A DNA stretch of 64,000 nucleotides from Bacteroides eggerthii (GTDB taxonomy: Bacteria; Bacteroidota; Bacteroidia; Bacteroidales; Bacteroidaceae), in assembly GCF_025146565.1 (NCBI RefSeq), contig NZ_CP102258.1:3132001-3196000 (forward strand), written 5' to 3'. Both the position numbers and the translations under genes were made by a program. The notes beneath the pieces are model-generated. The model did not search any database. It saw only the letters and a list, made by a program, of their open reading frames with translations, and was not told the DNA's origin. Shown here one piece after another: positions 54,596 to 63,475 of this stretch. Numbering within the stretch: the first letter of the stretch is position 1; the number at the start of each line of letters is the position of its first letter.

Positions 54596-56293
54596 TTAAT
54601 TCCAACCCGGATTATTCTCCGTAATATACGGATTGCCTTCTACTTCATCAATAGGAATAGGTAACCATTCGTCACGTCCTTTTTGGAATCCCAAATAAGC
54701 AGATGTGTTATACTGCTTAAAATTAGGATCAATAGCATCCAATTCCGCAAATCGTTCGGCAACTTTCCCCCATCTGAGAAGATCATAGAAACGGTGTCCT
54801 TCTTGAGTAAGTTCCAAGATGCGTTCATGTTCGATGGCCGCCATATCCACAGACGCTAATGCAGGCATGTTCACACTTGGACGAGCACGAACTTCATTCA
54901 CTGCTTCCAAAGCTGTAAGTTTACCTTGTTTTCCACCAGAAACAACAGCTTCTGCATACATCAACAATACATCTGCATAACGGATATACGTATAATTCAA
55001 ACCATTGGCACGAAGATTGCCAATCCACATATTATTACCGGGATTTTTACTTGGAAGAGTCCAATCAATATTCTTACGGCAAGCTGACTTATAATTACCT
55101 GCTTGACTACTAACAATGGCAAAGCCTTTAGTCACTACCCCACCCTTCTCTGCATAGTAATAGTCATTAAATGATCTTCCGTCAAAAACAGTAACCTTAT
55201 CACCTTGCTTTGCATGGATTTCAGCAGCGGTGTCATCAAAGATCAAAGTCCCAAACATGCGTGAATCGGTTTTTCCATTCTTATCTTTAGAAGCAACAAA
55301 AGTATCATACACCCATTGATGGATAACGTGGGCATTATTGGAGATCAATGAAGGAGGTTGATTGCCGCGCGGATCTCTCCATACACCACTTTCAGGCATA
55401 CCCGGATTGAACCCTGTATTAACTGCATCTCCCAAAAATTGAAACTCTAAGATAGATTCATCGTTATTCTCAGTAGCTACTCTAAAGTTGTCATTGTAAT
55501 TCGCCATCAATTTATAATCACCATGATCACCCTTGATTATTTCGTCAAAGCAGGCAGCAGCTTCATCATAATAAGTAGTTGACGAGTTTCCATAATATTT
55601 TTCTATTCCGCTACGATACAGATAAGCCTTACCTAACAAAGCTGTAGCAGCAGCACTCGTTACGCGCCCTATATTATCACCGGTCCAAAAGCCTTTCTTA
55701 GGCAACAGTTCTTTTGCTTTTTTCAAATCGGAGATAATAAAATCCCATGTATCTTCCGGAGCCGATTGCGGCTTATAATCTTTAGAGGATTTGGGAAAAT
55801 GCTCCATCAGAGGAATATTACGGAAATTCAAGAACAGGAACCAATGAGAGAAAGCCCGCAGAAAATAGGCTTCACCTAAATAGGCATTTTTCAACTTTTC
55901 ATTAGAAAACTCCACGTCCGGAATTACTTCAATCATTTGACATGCTTGTGAAGCTGCCGTATAAAACAACTGATAGGGCTGGACAATCGTGTACCAAGAA
56001 GAAGTCAATGAAGCATTATATTGCCCGGGAACTCCATAATCTGTACGATCGCTACTTTCATCTCCACGATTAGCCATAAGACGAGTAGCTGAAACGCCCA
56101 TAGCACGAGGAGTTGTTATATAAGAATAAATTCCCACTACACCCTTGTTTATATTCTCCGGTGTATTATAGAAAGAACTCACATCCTGTTGATTCGGATT
56201 AACTGCAAGCTTCTCAAAAATATCATCACATGAACTTAATGACACTCCTATTACTGCCAATGCCCAAATAATCAGTTTATTATATTTTCTCAT
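54596..56293 (-). CDS. SusD-like glycan-binding lipoprotein (NanU-type candidate)
   Basis: The 565-residue protein has a lipobox (VSLSSCDDIFEKLAVNPNQQ), SusD TPR-type helices (AYFLRAFSHWFLFLNFRNIP) and the C-terminal RYADVLLMYAEAV and EGNPYITENNPGWN. It starts 11 bp after the susC stop, as is usual for the pair. In the sialic-acid loci of Tannerella and B. fragilis the pair is called NanO/NanU and imports sialic acid or sialylated oligosaccharides; assignment here is from locus context. A close duplicate lies at 51026-52717. Confidence 0.92.
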   Translation of the reverse strand: MRKYNKLIIWALAVIGVSLSSCDDIFEKLAVNPNQQDVSSFYNTPENINKGVVGIYSYITTPRAMGVSATRLMANRGDESSDRTDYGVPGQYNASLTSSWYTIVQPYQLFYTAASQACQMIEVIPDVEFSNEKLKNAYLGEAYFLRAFSHWFLFLNFRNIPLMEHFPKSSKDYKPQSAPEDTWDFIISDLKKAKELLPKKGFWTGDNIGRVTSAAATALLGKAYLYRSGIEKYYGNSSTTYYDEAAACFDEIIKGDHGDYKLMANYNDNFRVATENNDESILEFQFLGDAVNTGFNPGMPESGVWRDPRGNQPPSLISNNAHVIHQWVYDTFVASKDKNGKTDSRMFGTLIFDDTAAEIHAKQGDKVTVFDGRSFNDYYYAEKGGVVTKGFAIVSSQAGNYKSACRKNIDWTLPSKNPGNNMWIGNLRANGLNYTYIRYADVLLMYAEAVVSGGKQGKLTALEAVNEVRARPSVNMPALASVDMAAIEHERILELTQEGHRFYDLLRWGKVAERFAELDAIDPNFKQYNTSAYLGFQKGRDEWLPIPIDEVEGNPYITENNPGWN

Positions 56294-56304
56294 ATTATAA
56301 CTTT

Positions 56305-59300
56305 TTAGAAGGTTAAATTAAAGCCAAAATTGTAAACTCTTGCATTTACCTTTGGAGCATCTTGATATAGACCATCTATGCCTCTATCAAAAAGAGTATT
56401 GCTACTAACTTCCGGATCATACAAAGAGTAGTTAGTGATAGTAAACAGATTCTGAACACCTGCAAATAAACGTGCAGACTCAATAAAACCTGTTTTCTTC
56501 AAAAGTTTTTTATCAAAAGTATAACCTATTTGCAAATTCTTGCAACGGAAATAAGAACCATCCTCAATGTAGAAGCTGCTCGGCAAAGAATTACCACCAT
56601 TAAAATTGTCAGTCTTTGCTATTGGTAAAGAAGTGTTCGTATTAGAAGGCGTCCATGAATTCATGGCATTTACCAATGTATTATTATCATAGTTGAAGTA
56701 AATTTGATACTTAGCAGCAGCAAATATATCATTCCCCTGCGTGCCTTGGAAGAAAGCTGTCAAATCCCAATTCTTATAGCCAACATTTACATTCAACCCA
56801 TAAGTAAAGTCCGGAGTAGGATTTCCAAGCACCTGTTTATCTGTTTCACTGACTTCACCAGCAGGTTTACCTTTACCATCAGCACTTTCAAACAAGAAAT
56901 CACCCTTATCGCTAAGTCCAACTACTTTATATCCATAGAAAGATCCAATAGGCAATCCTTCTTTTGTAATAGTGGGGCGATCTGCAAACTTAGAACTCAT
57001 CAAATTTCCACGAATAGGTTGTACTCCTTCTCCTAATTTACGTACTTTGTTATCCAAGAAAGAGATATTTCCCTGTACATCTACACTCCATTTGTCCCAT
57101 GCCTTGCGATAACCCAAAGTAAACTCCCAGCCTTTATTTTCCACAGATGCAGTGTTATAATAAGGAAGATCACCATCATTAATAATAATTGTTTGTCCTG
57201 AAGAAGGAAGAGATTCCAATGGAGCCAACAAGTCATTATTACGTCTCATAAAATATTCTGCCGTAAAATTCAAGGCATTATCCAAAAATCCCATTTCAAT
57301 AGCAATATTCGATGAAACAGCCGTCTCCCATGTTAGGTTGGTTTGAGCTAAACGGGTTACATACCCATACTGACGCTTGTTATTAAAGATTGTTGGAACA
57401 GGTCCGTAAGCCAATGACAGGAAAGAATAAGGGTCTATAAAGTTAGCTCCCAATTCACCATAACTACCACGAATTTTCAACTTTGACATCCAGGGTACTT
57501 TAAAAAACTCTTCTTGATGAATATTCCAACCTACTGATACAGAAGGGAAGTAACCAACTCTATTACCTTTAGCAAACTTTGAAGATTCATCACTACGAAT
57601 ACTCAATGACAGTAAATAACGATTTTTATAATCATAATTCAAACGAGCAAAGAAAGAAAGTAGGGCAGAATTCAATTCATTGGAACCAACTGTACCTGCA
57701 CCATTATAAGTCGTTACAGCAGGAGCACCCAAATCGCTCACACCGCTATCAATAGACATAGTACGGTAAAATTCCCGCATCCAGCTGGTACCTAAAAGTA
57801 CGTCAAAAGTATGACCGCCAAATGTTCCATTATAGGTTAGCAAATTATCAATTGTATAATTGAAACTTTCTCCTCTTGATTCTGACAAAGAAGTATAGGG
57901 CTGGCTAAAATTAGAATTAGGAGTTCCATTTTCATCCCAATAGGAAGCAAAAGCCGGAGTATGTGTATATCCATGAGTGTTCAAATAACTTCCGGCTAAA
58001 TTCAATTTATACTTGATTCCTTTCCAAATATCTACCCCGATACTCAAACTTCCAGTTATATCTGTTTTTTTCGTATAATTATCACGAGCATAAATAGAAG
58101 CCAACGGATTGGTAATATCCGACTGGGTAATTGAATAACCATCCAAAAGAGGTGTAGAGACATAACGTCCCAATTCGTCTTTTACAGGAATTGTAGGTAA
58201 CATAATGCTACGTCCTGCCGGAGGTGATTGTTTACTGGTATGCGCAATAGAAAGGTTTTCCGTTATTGTGAAACGTCCTTTTTTATAAGTACCATTAACA
58301 CGTGCATTATATTTTTCATAATTAGACTGGATGATAATACCATCTTGATTAGCGTAACCGATACTCGTGCTAAACGTTGAGTTTTCACCACCTCCAGAGA
58401 TAGCCGCACTCAAGTTCCACATTGCAGCATTTTGATAATATAAATCTTGCCAATCTGTACTTAGATTCGGATTGGTAGGATTCACATTCTGCGGAGCACG
58501 ATCAAAAGCTGGGCTGTTATCAGCTACCTGATTGGCAAAAGTTCTCCATTGTTCAGCATTCATAAAATCCAGCATCTTTGTAGGAGTTTGGTAGGAAAAA
58601 GAACCATTGATTTCTACAACAGTTTTACCACTCTTCCCACTTTTTGTAGTAACCAACACAACACCATTAGATGCACGCGATCCATATATAGCAGCAGCGG
58701 AAGCATCTTTCAATATTTCAATAGATGAAATATCATTAGGATTCAGTGAATTAATACCGTTGTTACTTACTGCACCATCTATTATATACAGAGGTTCAGT
58801 AGAGCCAAAAGTACCCGCACCACGTATCAATATACTAACATCTGCACCTGCTTCACCACCATTCTGCAAAACTTCAACGCCCGGCGTACGTCCTTGGAGA
58901 GCCGAAGTTACATTAGAAGTAACTAACTTATTAATTTCTTTCGCTGAAACAGAAGCTACTGACGCAGTCATACTTGATTTTTTCTGTACACCATAGCCAA
59001 CGACTACTACTTCGTCCAATTGCTCGGAATCTTCAACCAGAGTAATTTTTATTGTTGTTTTATTGCCAATTGATACTTCTTGTGTTTTATAACCAATATA
59101 GCTAAAAACCAAAGTTGCTCCAGCAGATACAGATAAGGAGTATTCTCCATCAAGATTCGTAATAGTACCATTGGAAGTCCCTTTTTCTAAAACAGAGGCT
59201 CCAATTACGGGTTCATTGTTGGCATCGATCACCGTTCCGGTAATCGTCTTTTGCTGTGCCAGTGCTATCATAGATACACACAAACAAAATAGTGTCAATA

Positions 59301-59313
59301 GATACTGCTTCAT
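56305..59313 (-). CDS. SusC-like TonB-dependent transporter (NanO-type candidate)
   Basis: The 1002-residue protein has a signal peptide (MKQYLLTLFCLCVSMIALAQ), an N-terminal carboxypeptidase-like domain (TITGTVIDANNEPVIGASVL), the EQLDEVVVVGYGVQKKSSMT box, the plug (SILIRGAGTFGSTEPLYIID) and a 22-strand barrel ending VNARVYNFGFNLTF. It forms an energised outer-membrane channel with SusD. Its position directly after nanE (40 bp) in one operon points to sialic acid or sialylated glycans as cargo. Confidence 0.93.
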   Translation of the reverse strand: MKQYLLTLFCLCVSMIALAQQKTITGTVIDANNEPVIGASVLEKGTSNGTITNLDGEYSLSVSAGATLVFSYIGYKTQEVSIGNKTTIKITLVEDSEQLDEVVVVGYGVQKKSSMTASVASVSAKEINKLVTSNVTSALQGRTPGVEVLQNGGEAGADVSILIRGAGTFGSTEPLYIIDGAVSNNGINSLNPNDISSIEILKDASAAAIYGSRASNGVVLVTTKSGKSGKTVVEINGSFSYQTPTKMLDFMNAEQWRTFANQVADNSPAFDRAPQNVNPTNPNLSTDWQDLYYQNAAMWNLSAAISGGGENSTFSTSIGYANQDGIIIQSNYEKYNARVNGTYKKGRFTITENLSIAHTSKQSPPAGRSIMLPTIPVKDELGRYVSTPLLDGYSITQSDITNPLASIYARDNYTKKTDITGSLSIGVDIWKGIKYKLNLAGSYLNTHGYTHTPAFASYWDENGTPNSNFSQPYTSLSESRGESFNYTIDNLLTYNGTFGGHTFDVLLGTSWMREFYRTMSIDSGVSDLGAPAVTTYNGAGTVGSNELNSALLSFFARLNYDYKNRYLLSLSIRSDESSKFAKGNRVGYFPSVSVGWNIHQEEFFKVPWMSKLKIRGSYGELGANFIDPYSFLSLAYGPVPTIFNNKRQYGYVTRLAQTNLTWETAVSSNIAIEMGFLDNALNFTAEYFMRRNNDLLAPLESLPSSGQTIIINDGDLPYYNTASVENKGWEFTLGYRKAWDKWSVDVQGNISFLDNKVRKLGEGVQPIRGNLMSSKFADRPTITKEGLPIGSFYGYKVVGLSDKGDFLFESADGKGKPAGEVSETDKQVLGNPTPDFTYGLNVNVGYKNWDLTAFFQGTQGNDIFAAAKYQIYFNYDNNTLVNAMNSWTPSNTNTSLPIAKTDNFNGGNSLPSSFYIEDGSYFRCKNLQIGYTFDKKLLKKTGFIESARLFAGVQNLFTITNYSLYDPEVSSNTLFDRGIDGLYQDAPKVNARVYNFGFNLTF

Positions 59314-59353
59314 AGAATTAAAATTTGAATTATAAATAGGTAATTAAGATTAA

Positions 59354-60529
59354 CTAAAGTATTTCCTTACATAAGGTATAACTACGTATCATCATGCGCG
59401 GAATGTGGAAAGGCCCCTTGAATATATTGCCCTTAGCCGGCTGTGCCACCGTACCGTCACGATGAAGATAGCCATACCATTCGCCATATTCTTTGTCGGG
59501 GAAATGAGCATAAGTCCAGTCACTAATCTGTCGGTGCATATCAAGGTATTTTTCGTCACAAGTAGCTTGATAAGCGTAAAGAGTAGCAATAATGGCTTCC
59601 GTCTGCGGCCACCAGAACTTCATATCTTGAGAATAGTCTTGTACGGGGAAATTACGGCAATCGCGGAAGTTGATGATACCGCCATATTCCTTATCCCATC
59701 CCCATTCCCAAGACCATTCGAGAATCCGGATTCCCATCTGAACCAGATCCTTATCCCAATGTCGGTGTTTGGCTTCTTCGAGAATAAACCACGCTGTTTC
59801 TATGCAATGTCCCGGATTGATGATACGACCGTTGCAAGTGTCAATGAGTTCTCCGTCAGGCCCTACCATTTCGAGCAATGCCTTAAATTCGGGATGCATA
59901 AAATAGCGACGGATAGCAGCAATGGATTCATTGATTTGAGTGTCGAGTATCGGATCGGAAATGGCTGCCCGAATACGGGAAGCTGTATTGATGAGAATCA
60001 TGGTTATGGAATGCCCGCGGGCCTGCAATGTAGGCAGGTATTTGGGTTCCAACAAACCGGGGGTGGCAAGATTTCTCAATATTCTCTTAAAAAGATCCAA
60101 TGCCTTTTCCGCATAAGTCCTATCACCTGAGGCAAGAGCATATTCCGACATCGCAATAGCTGCAAAACACTCAGAGAACACGTAACGACGTTTGCGAAGC
60201 GGCAATCCTTCTTCGGTCACCTCGAAAAACATACGGCCATCTTTGTCAAAACAATGCTTCTCCATAAAGTCTATACAACTTCTGGAAGCCGCCAGCCAAT
60301 CGGGATTCTGCTCTATCTGATTATAAGCATAAGCAGCTATAAAACCGAAACGCCCTTGAAACCATACGGATTTAGTGGTGTCCATCAAACGACCGTCACG
60401 ATCAAGGCAGGTATAGACCCCTCCATTTTTATGATCGAGACCGTATCGCATCCAGAACGGCATGATATTATTCACAAAGTCCTCTTTATAGGATGCTGCC
60501 CAAGTTTGTAAATAATCTGTCACATTCAT
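59354..60529 (-). CDS. nanE: N-acylglucosamine 2-epimerase (NanE, AGE type)
   Basis: It converts ManNAc from sialic-acid cleavage to GlcNAc. The 391-residue protein has the (alpha/alpha)6-barrel signatures of the AGE family: WMRYGLDHKNGGVYTCLDRD, KSVWFQGRFGFIAAYAYNQI, NPGHCIETAWFILEEAKHRH and FWWPQTEAIIATLYAYQA, with conserved His residues near the cleft. Bacteroides fragilis uses this AGE-type enzyme in nanLET, instead of the enterobacterial ManNAc-6-P epimerase, and the neighbours agree. It is 12 bp after nanL. Confidence 0.9.
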   Translation of the reverse strand: MNVTDYLQTWAASYKEDFVNNIMPFWMRYGLDHKNGGVYTCLDRDGRLMDTTKSVWFQGRFGFIAAYAYNQIEQNPDWLAASRSCIDFMEKHCFDKDGRMFFEVTEEGLPLRKRRYVFSECFAAIAMSEYALASGDRTYAEKALDLFKRILRNLATPGLLEPKYLPTLQARGHSITMILINTASRIRAAISDPILDTQINESIAAIRRYFMHPEFKALLEMVGPDGELIDTCNGRIINPGHCIETAWFILEEAKHRHWDKDLVQMGIRILEWSWEWGWDKEYGGIINFRDCRNFPVQDYSQDMKFWWPQTEAIIATLYAYQATCDEKYLDMHRQISDWTYAHFPDKEYGEWYGYLHRDGTVAQPAKGNIFKGPFHIPRMMIRSYTLCKEIL

Positions 60530-60541
60530 CTTTTACTGAAT

Positions 60542-61459
60542 TTAGAATTTATTGCAACGGCTAAAAAAATCAATCGCTTCAAGTTCGGCTTTCATACGCT
60601 GTTCTTCCTCGTCAGTCATATTCTGGAAAGGAGTGCGGTTCTTGCCCAAGTCAAGCCCGATGAGCTTCATTATACGTTTACCCCCCACAATGTTGCCGCG
60701 GAAATGACAGATTACGTTAATGACCTCCTGAGAGAAATTCTGACGTTCGCGTGCCAATGCAAGATCACCGGCTTTCCAAGCCTCGATAATACCCACAAGT
60801 TCTTTACCGTTATAGTTGGTAGTGCCGCCGATACCGCCCTGTGCACCTCCCATAGCAAGACAAGGAAGAATTGTTTCGTCTTGCCCATGAAGCATGTCAT
60901 ACTTGCCGTCCTTGTACAAACGGCACTGGTTGTACTCGTACAGGCTCTCGAAAGTGTATTTGATTCCGGCGAAGTTAGGCACCCGGCCGTCAACAGCTTC
61001 CAGCAAACCCACCATAGAAAGGAAAGCGCCATTGAATGCCGGAATATGATAATAATAGAAAGGCAGAGAAGGGGCACCGGCAGCAATTTCCTCGATATAC
61101 TTCACCAACTCTTCGATGCGGCCGATCTTCGGGAAAGGAGGAGCCATAGCGCCAATGCCCCATGCTCCGATCTTCTGAGCATGCTCAGCAAGCATACGGC
61201 TTGCCTTTACACAGCAACTGCCCACATGCACAATCACCTTAAAGCCCTTGGGAGCCACCGACACCCAGCGTTCCGCCAGCTTCATGCGCTCTTCTTCGGT
61301 GAGCATATAGCCCTCTCCGGAAGAACCGTTGATGAACACACCTTGAAGACCATTCTTCTGTAACATCTTTGCATACGCCTCAATCGGCTCGTAATTCACT
61401 TCGCCATTTTCATAGAACGGGGTGAAAGGGGCATCAATTAATCCGATAATTTTTTCCAT
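60542..61459 (-). CDS. nanL: N-acetylneuraminate lyase
   Basis: It cleaves N-acetylneuraminate to ManNAc and pyruvate. The 305-residue protein has the family motifs: the pyruvate-binding GSSGEGY (residues 45-51), Y137 in PFYYYHIPAF, and the Schiff-base lysine K167 in FAGIKYTFESLY. GGTTNYNGKELV follows. Length is typical of NanA/NanL aldolases. It stands between nanT and nanE in the order known for B. fragilis nanLET genes, though here the transporter is first. The equivalent E. coli name is nanA. Confidence 0.93.
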   Translation of the reverse strand: MEKIIGLIDAPFTPFYENGEVNYEPIEAYAKMLQKNGLQGVFINGSSGEGYMLTEEERMKLAERWVSVAPKGFKVIVHVGSCCVKASRMLAEHAQKIGAWGIGAMAPPFPKIGRIEELVKYIEEIAAGAPSLPFYYYHIPAFNGAFLSMVGLLEAVDGRVPNFAGIKYTFESLYEYNQCRLYKDGKYDMLHGQDETILPCLAMGGAQGGIGGTTNYNGKELVGIIEAWKAGDLALARERQNFSQEVINVICHFRGNIVGGKRIMKLIGLDLGKNRTPFQNMTDEEEQRMKAELEAIDFFSRCNKF

Positions 61460-61497
61460 AATTCTCTTTATTAGATTGTTATAAGTTTATTTTAAGT

Positions 61498-62736
61498 TTA
61501 TTCCATATTGTCCGTTTTAGGACGGAGAAAGTAGAGTTGAAGAGCCAAAGCAATGAGCACGATAATGCTCAGCATCGCAAACCCTTCACCAAGACTGCCG
61601 CCATCGGTCCACTTACCCAATAGTTGGGTGACGGCAGCACCGGCAAACACCCCTGTCATATTCATTATACCGTAAGCGGTTCCACGATGTTTGGCCGACA
61701 CAAACTGACAAAGAATAGGCATATTGTTAGCATCGAATATCCCAAAACCTATTCCGAACAACAACCCTGCTCCAATGACAGCCACGAAGCTGCTTCCAAA
61801 TCCCAGCAGCATCAATGCCGGAACTGTGAGCCCCAACCCAATGGCTCCCGTATAGACACGCCCGCGAATATTTTTCTGCACCCAACGGTCGGACAGGATT
61901 CCGCCAAGAATCACGCCCACGAAAGAAGAAAAGGCAATTGTTATGGTAGATATAGGCCCTGCTTCCGCCATCGGAATACCCAGACTTTCAGAGAAAAGAG
62001 TGGGAAGCCAGTTCTTTGTGGCCCATCCCGGAAGACTGGGCGCCGCAAAATAAAAGAGGATAATCCAGAATGCCCAAGTAGAGAACAACATGCTCAACCC
62101 GCCAAACAGCGACGGCTTCTTCTCTTTGCCCGCCACAGAAGACGGCTGTTCCGCAATCATACGATCGGGGTTCTCCCTCAACAAAAATATCAGAACCACA
62201 GAATATATCATTCCTACGATACCAAACCAGTGGAAAGTGGTGTGCCAAGAAAAAATTGCAGCAACAGTGGCGCCAAAACCGCCGATGGCCTGCCCCACGT
62301 ACAGCCCCGTCATGTGCACTCCAATAGCCAACGAACGCGACTTGCCCTGATGCCAGTCGGCAATCAGCGACAAGGCGGAAGGAATATAAAGCGCTTCACT
62401 CACCCCCATCACCGCACGCAGCCAATACAACTCATGAAAATTATCAGCATATCCCATCAAATACGTCACGCCCGACCAAACAAAAAGACTGCCTACAACC
62501 AACCATTTACGGTTAACACGATCGGCAATCATACCGGCAATAGGACTCATAAAACCGTAAATCCACAAGAAAACAGCCATCAACGCACCAAATGCTTCCG
62601 CCTTATTCAGCTCCACTATATCAACCTTCATCGCTTCCTGCATAGTAGAGAGCATCTGACGATCCATATAATTAAGCAAAGCCACCACCCAAAGCAACGC
62701 TACTACAATCCAAGGATATACATTTTTGTTTTTCAT
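61498..62736 (-). CDS. nanT: MFS transporter, sialic acid importer candidate
   Basis: Start is taken at the ATG at 62736 (MKNKNVYPWIVVALLWVVAL); an earlier in-frame ATG at 62769 falls inside the promoter. The protein has about 12 transmembrane helices and MFS signatures GMIADRVNRKWLVVGSLFVW and GGILSDRWVQKNIRGRVYTG, with DRQM in helix 1, as in anion:cation symporters and ExuT/NanT-like permeases. As first gene of the operon with nanL and nanE, it most likely brings sialic acid across the inner membrane. Confidence 0.88.
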   Translation of the reverse strand: MKNKNVYPWIVVALLWVVALLNYMDRQMLSTMQEAMKVDIVELNKAEAFGALMAVFLWIYGFMSPIAGMIADRVNRKWLVVGSLFVWSGVTYLMGYADNFHELYWLRAVMGVSEALYIPSALSLIADWHQGKSRSLAIGVHMTGLYVGQAIGGFGATVAAIFSWHTTFHWFGIVGMIYSVVLIFLLRENPDRMIAEQPSSVAGKEKKPSLFGGLSMLFSTWAFWIILFYFAAPSLPGWATKNWLPTLFSESLGIPMAEAGPISTITIAFSSFVGVILGGILSDRWVQKNIRGRVYTGAIGLGLTVPALMLLGFGSSFVAVIGAGLLFGIGFGIFDANNMPILCQFVSAKHRGTAYGIMNMTGVFAGAAVTQLLGKWTDGGSLGEGFAMLSIIVLIALALQLYFLRPKTDNME

Positions 62737-62765
62737 AATAATTAGAATAATGATATTGATACTTC

Positions 62766-62820
62766 GCAAATATATTAACTATTTTATTATATGCAAAATA
62801 TTTAATAAATTATTTTATTA
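62766..62820 (-). promoter_or_regulatory. Promoter/operator of the nanT operon
   Basis: On the minus strand 62774-62767 reads TATATTTG, a full -7 box, 31 bp before the nanT start. Upstream of it, over the -33 region, lies TTAATAAATTATTTTATTA (62802-62820). The whole 55-bp block recurs at 63361-63415 before the nanQ-like gene with the same 36-bp spacing, and the 19-bp part is identical. It is a likely operator for a common regulator. Confidence 0.7.
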
Positions 62821-62875
62821 AATACGCGAATATAATTAAAATCACAAAAATATAATGCCGGGTAATTTTAAAAAA

Positions 62876-63322
62876 TCAGATTTTTACTTTTGCAATGAGT
62901 TTACGAATATTTCCGGCTCCGACAACCGGTGCATGAGGGTCTTCCGGATACACAATCATAAACTGACCGGGAAGCAAATCCACCCATGTGGTAGAGGGAT
63001 CGGCATACAAAGCGCAATCGCCTTCTTTATCGTAAGGCTTGATTTCCTGTTTTACGTCTTCAATAGCCTTCCAACCAATTCTCTCCGTTCCTTCCAAAAG
63101 GATGTGCACATCAATATAAATACGGTGAACCTCAAGCACTTGCTTATCCTGTGGAACACATTCGGGATTGATGTTCATTATAAACAAATCGTCTCCGTCT
63201 ATATCAATACGTCCCAACTCGGCATGGAGCAAATCATGTGTCTTCACATAGTCAAAAAGAGGCTTAAACTGAGGATGGAGACTTTCTATCCTACCACTGT
63301 TTTGCAAGTTTGATACAATCAT
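62876..63322 (-). CDS. YhcH/NanQ-like beta-barrel protein (DUF386)
   Basis: Start is taken at the ATG at 63322 (MIVSNLQNSGRIESLHPQFK); a longer frame begins at 63364 inside the promoter. The 148-residue protein has the family marks DGDDLFIMNINPECVPQDKQ, EVHRIYIDVHILLEGTERIG and the metal-binding late part FMIVYPEDPHAPVVGAG with K-rich ending RKLIAKVKI. The E. coli relative NanQ interconverts sialic-acid anomers, which fits this locus. It is transcribed alone from a copy of the nan promoter/operator. Confidence 0.87.
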   Translation of the reverse strand: MIVSNLQNSGRIESLHPQFKPLFDYVKTHDLLHAELGRIDIDGDDLFIMNINPECVPQDKQVLEVHRIYIDVHILLEGTERIGWKAIEDVKQEIKPYDKEGDCALYADPSTTWVDLLPGQFMIVYPEDPHAPVVGAGNIRKLIAKVKI

Positions 63323-63360
63323 GTTTTCAAGATTAAATGTTATACATAGTAATATCGGCA

Positions 63361-63415
63361 GCAAATATATTAAATAATTTATTATCTAAGCTATAATTAA
63401 TAAATTATTTTATTA
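63361..63415 (-). promoter_or_regulatory. Promoter/operator of the nanQ-like gene
   Basis: On the minus strand 63369-63362 reads TATATTTG (-7 box), 40 bp before the start at 63322. The block carries the identical 19-mer TTAATAAATTATTTTATTA at 63397-63415 and the same 36-bp spacing as 62766-62820; the first 25 bases differ at only two positions. It also lies close upstream of the divergent ROK gene promoter. Confidence 0.7.
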
Positions 63416-63441
63416 TAGTAATAAGATATAGATAAAATTTG

Positions 63442-63449
63442 TATCTTTG
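63442..63449 (+). promoter_or_regulatory. Promoter -7 box for the ROK gene
   Basis: TATCTTTG matches TAnnTTTG, 27 bp before the ATG at 63476. An in-frame ATG at 63452 would precede the predicted transcription start. Confidence 0.5.
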
Positions 63450-63475
63450 TAATGGTCCTATTAAGAGAAAGCATA

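Noticed and set aside
61624-62745. Plus-strand open frame of 373 codons
   Set aside because: Antisense shadow of the MFS transporter, His/Asn/Arg-rich and without motifs.
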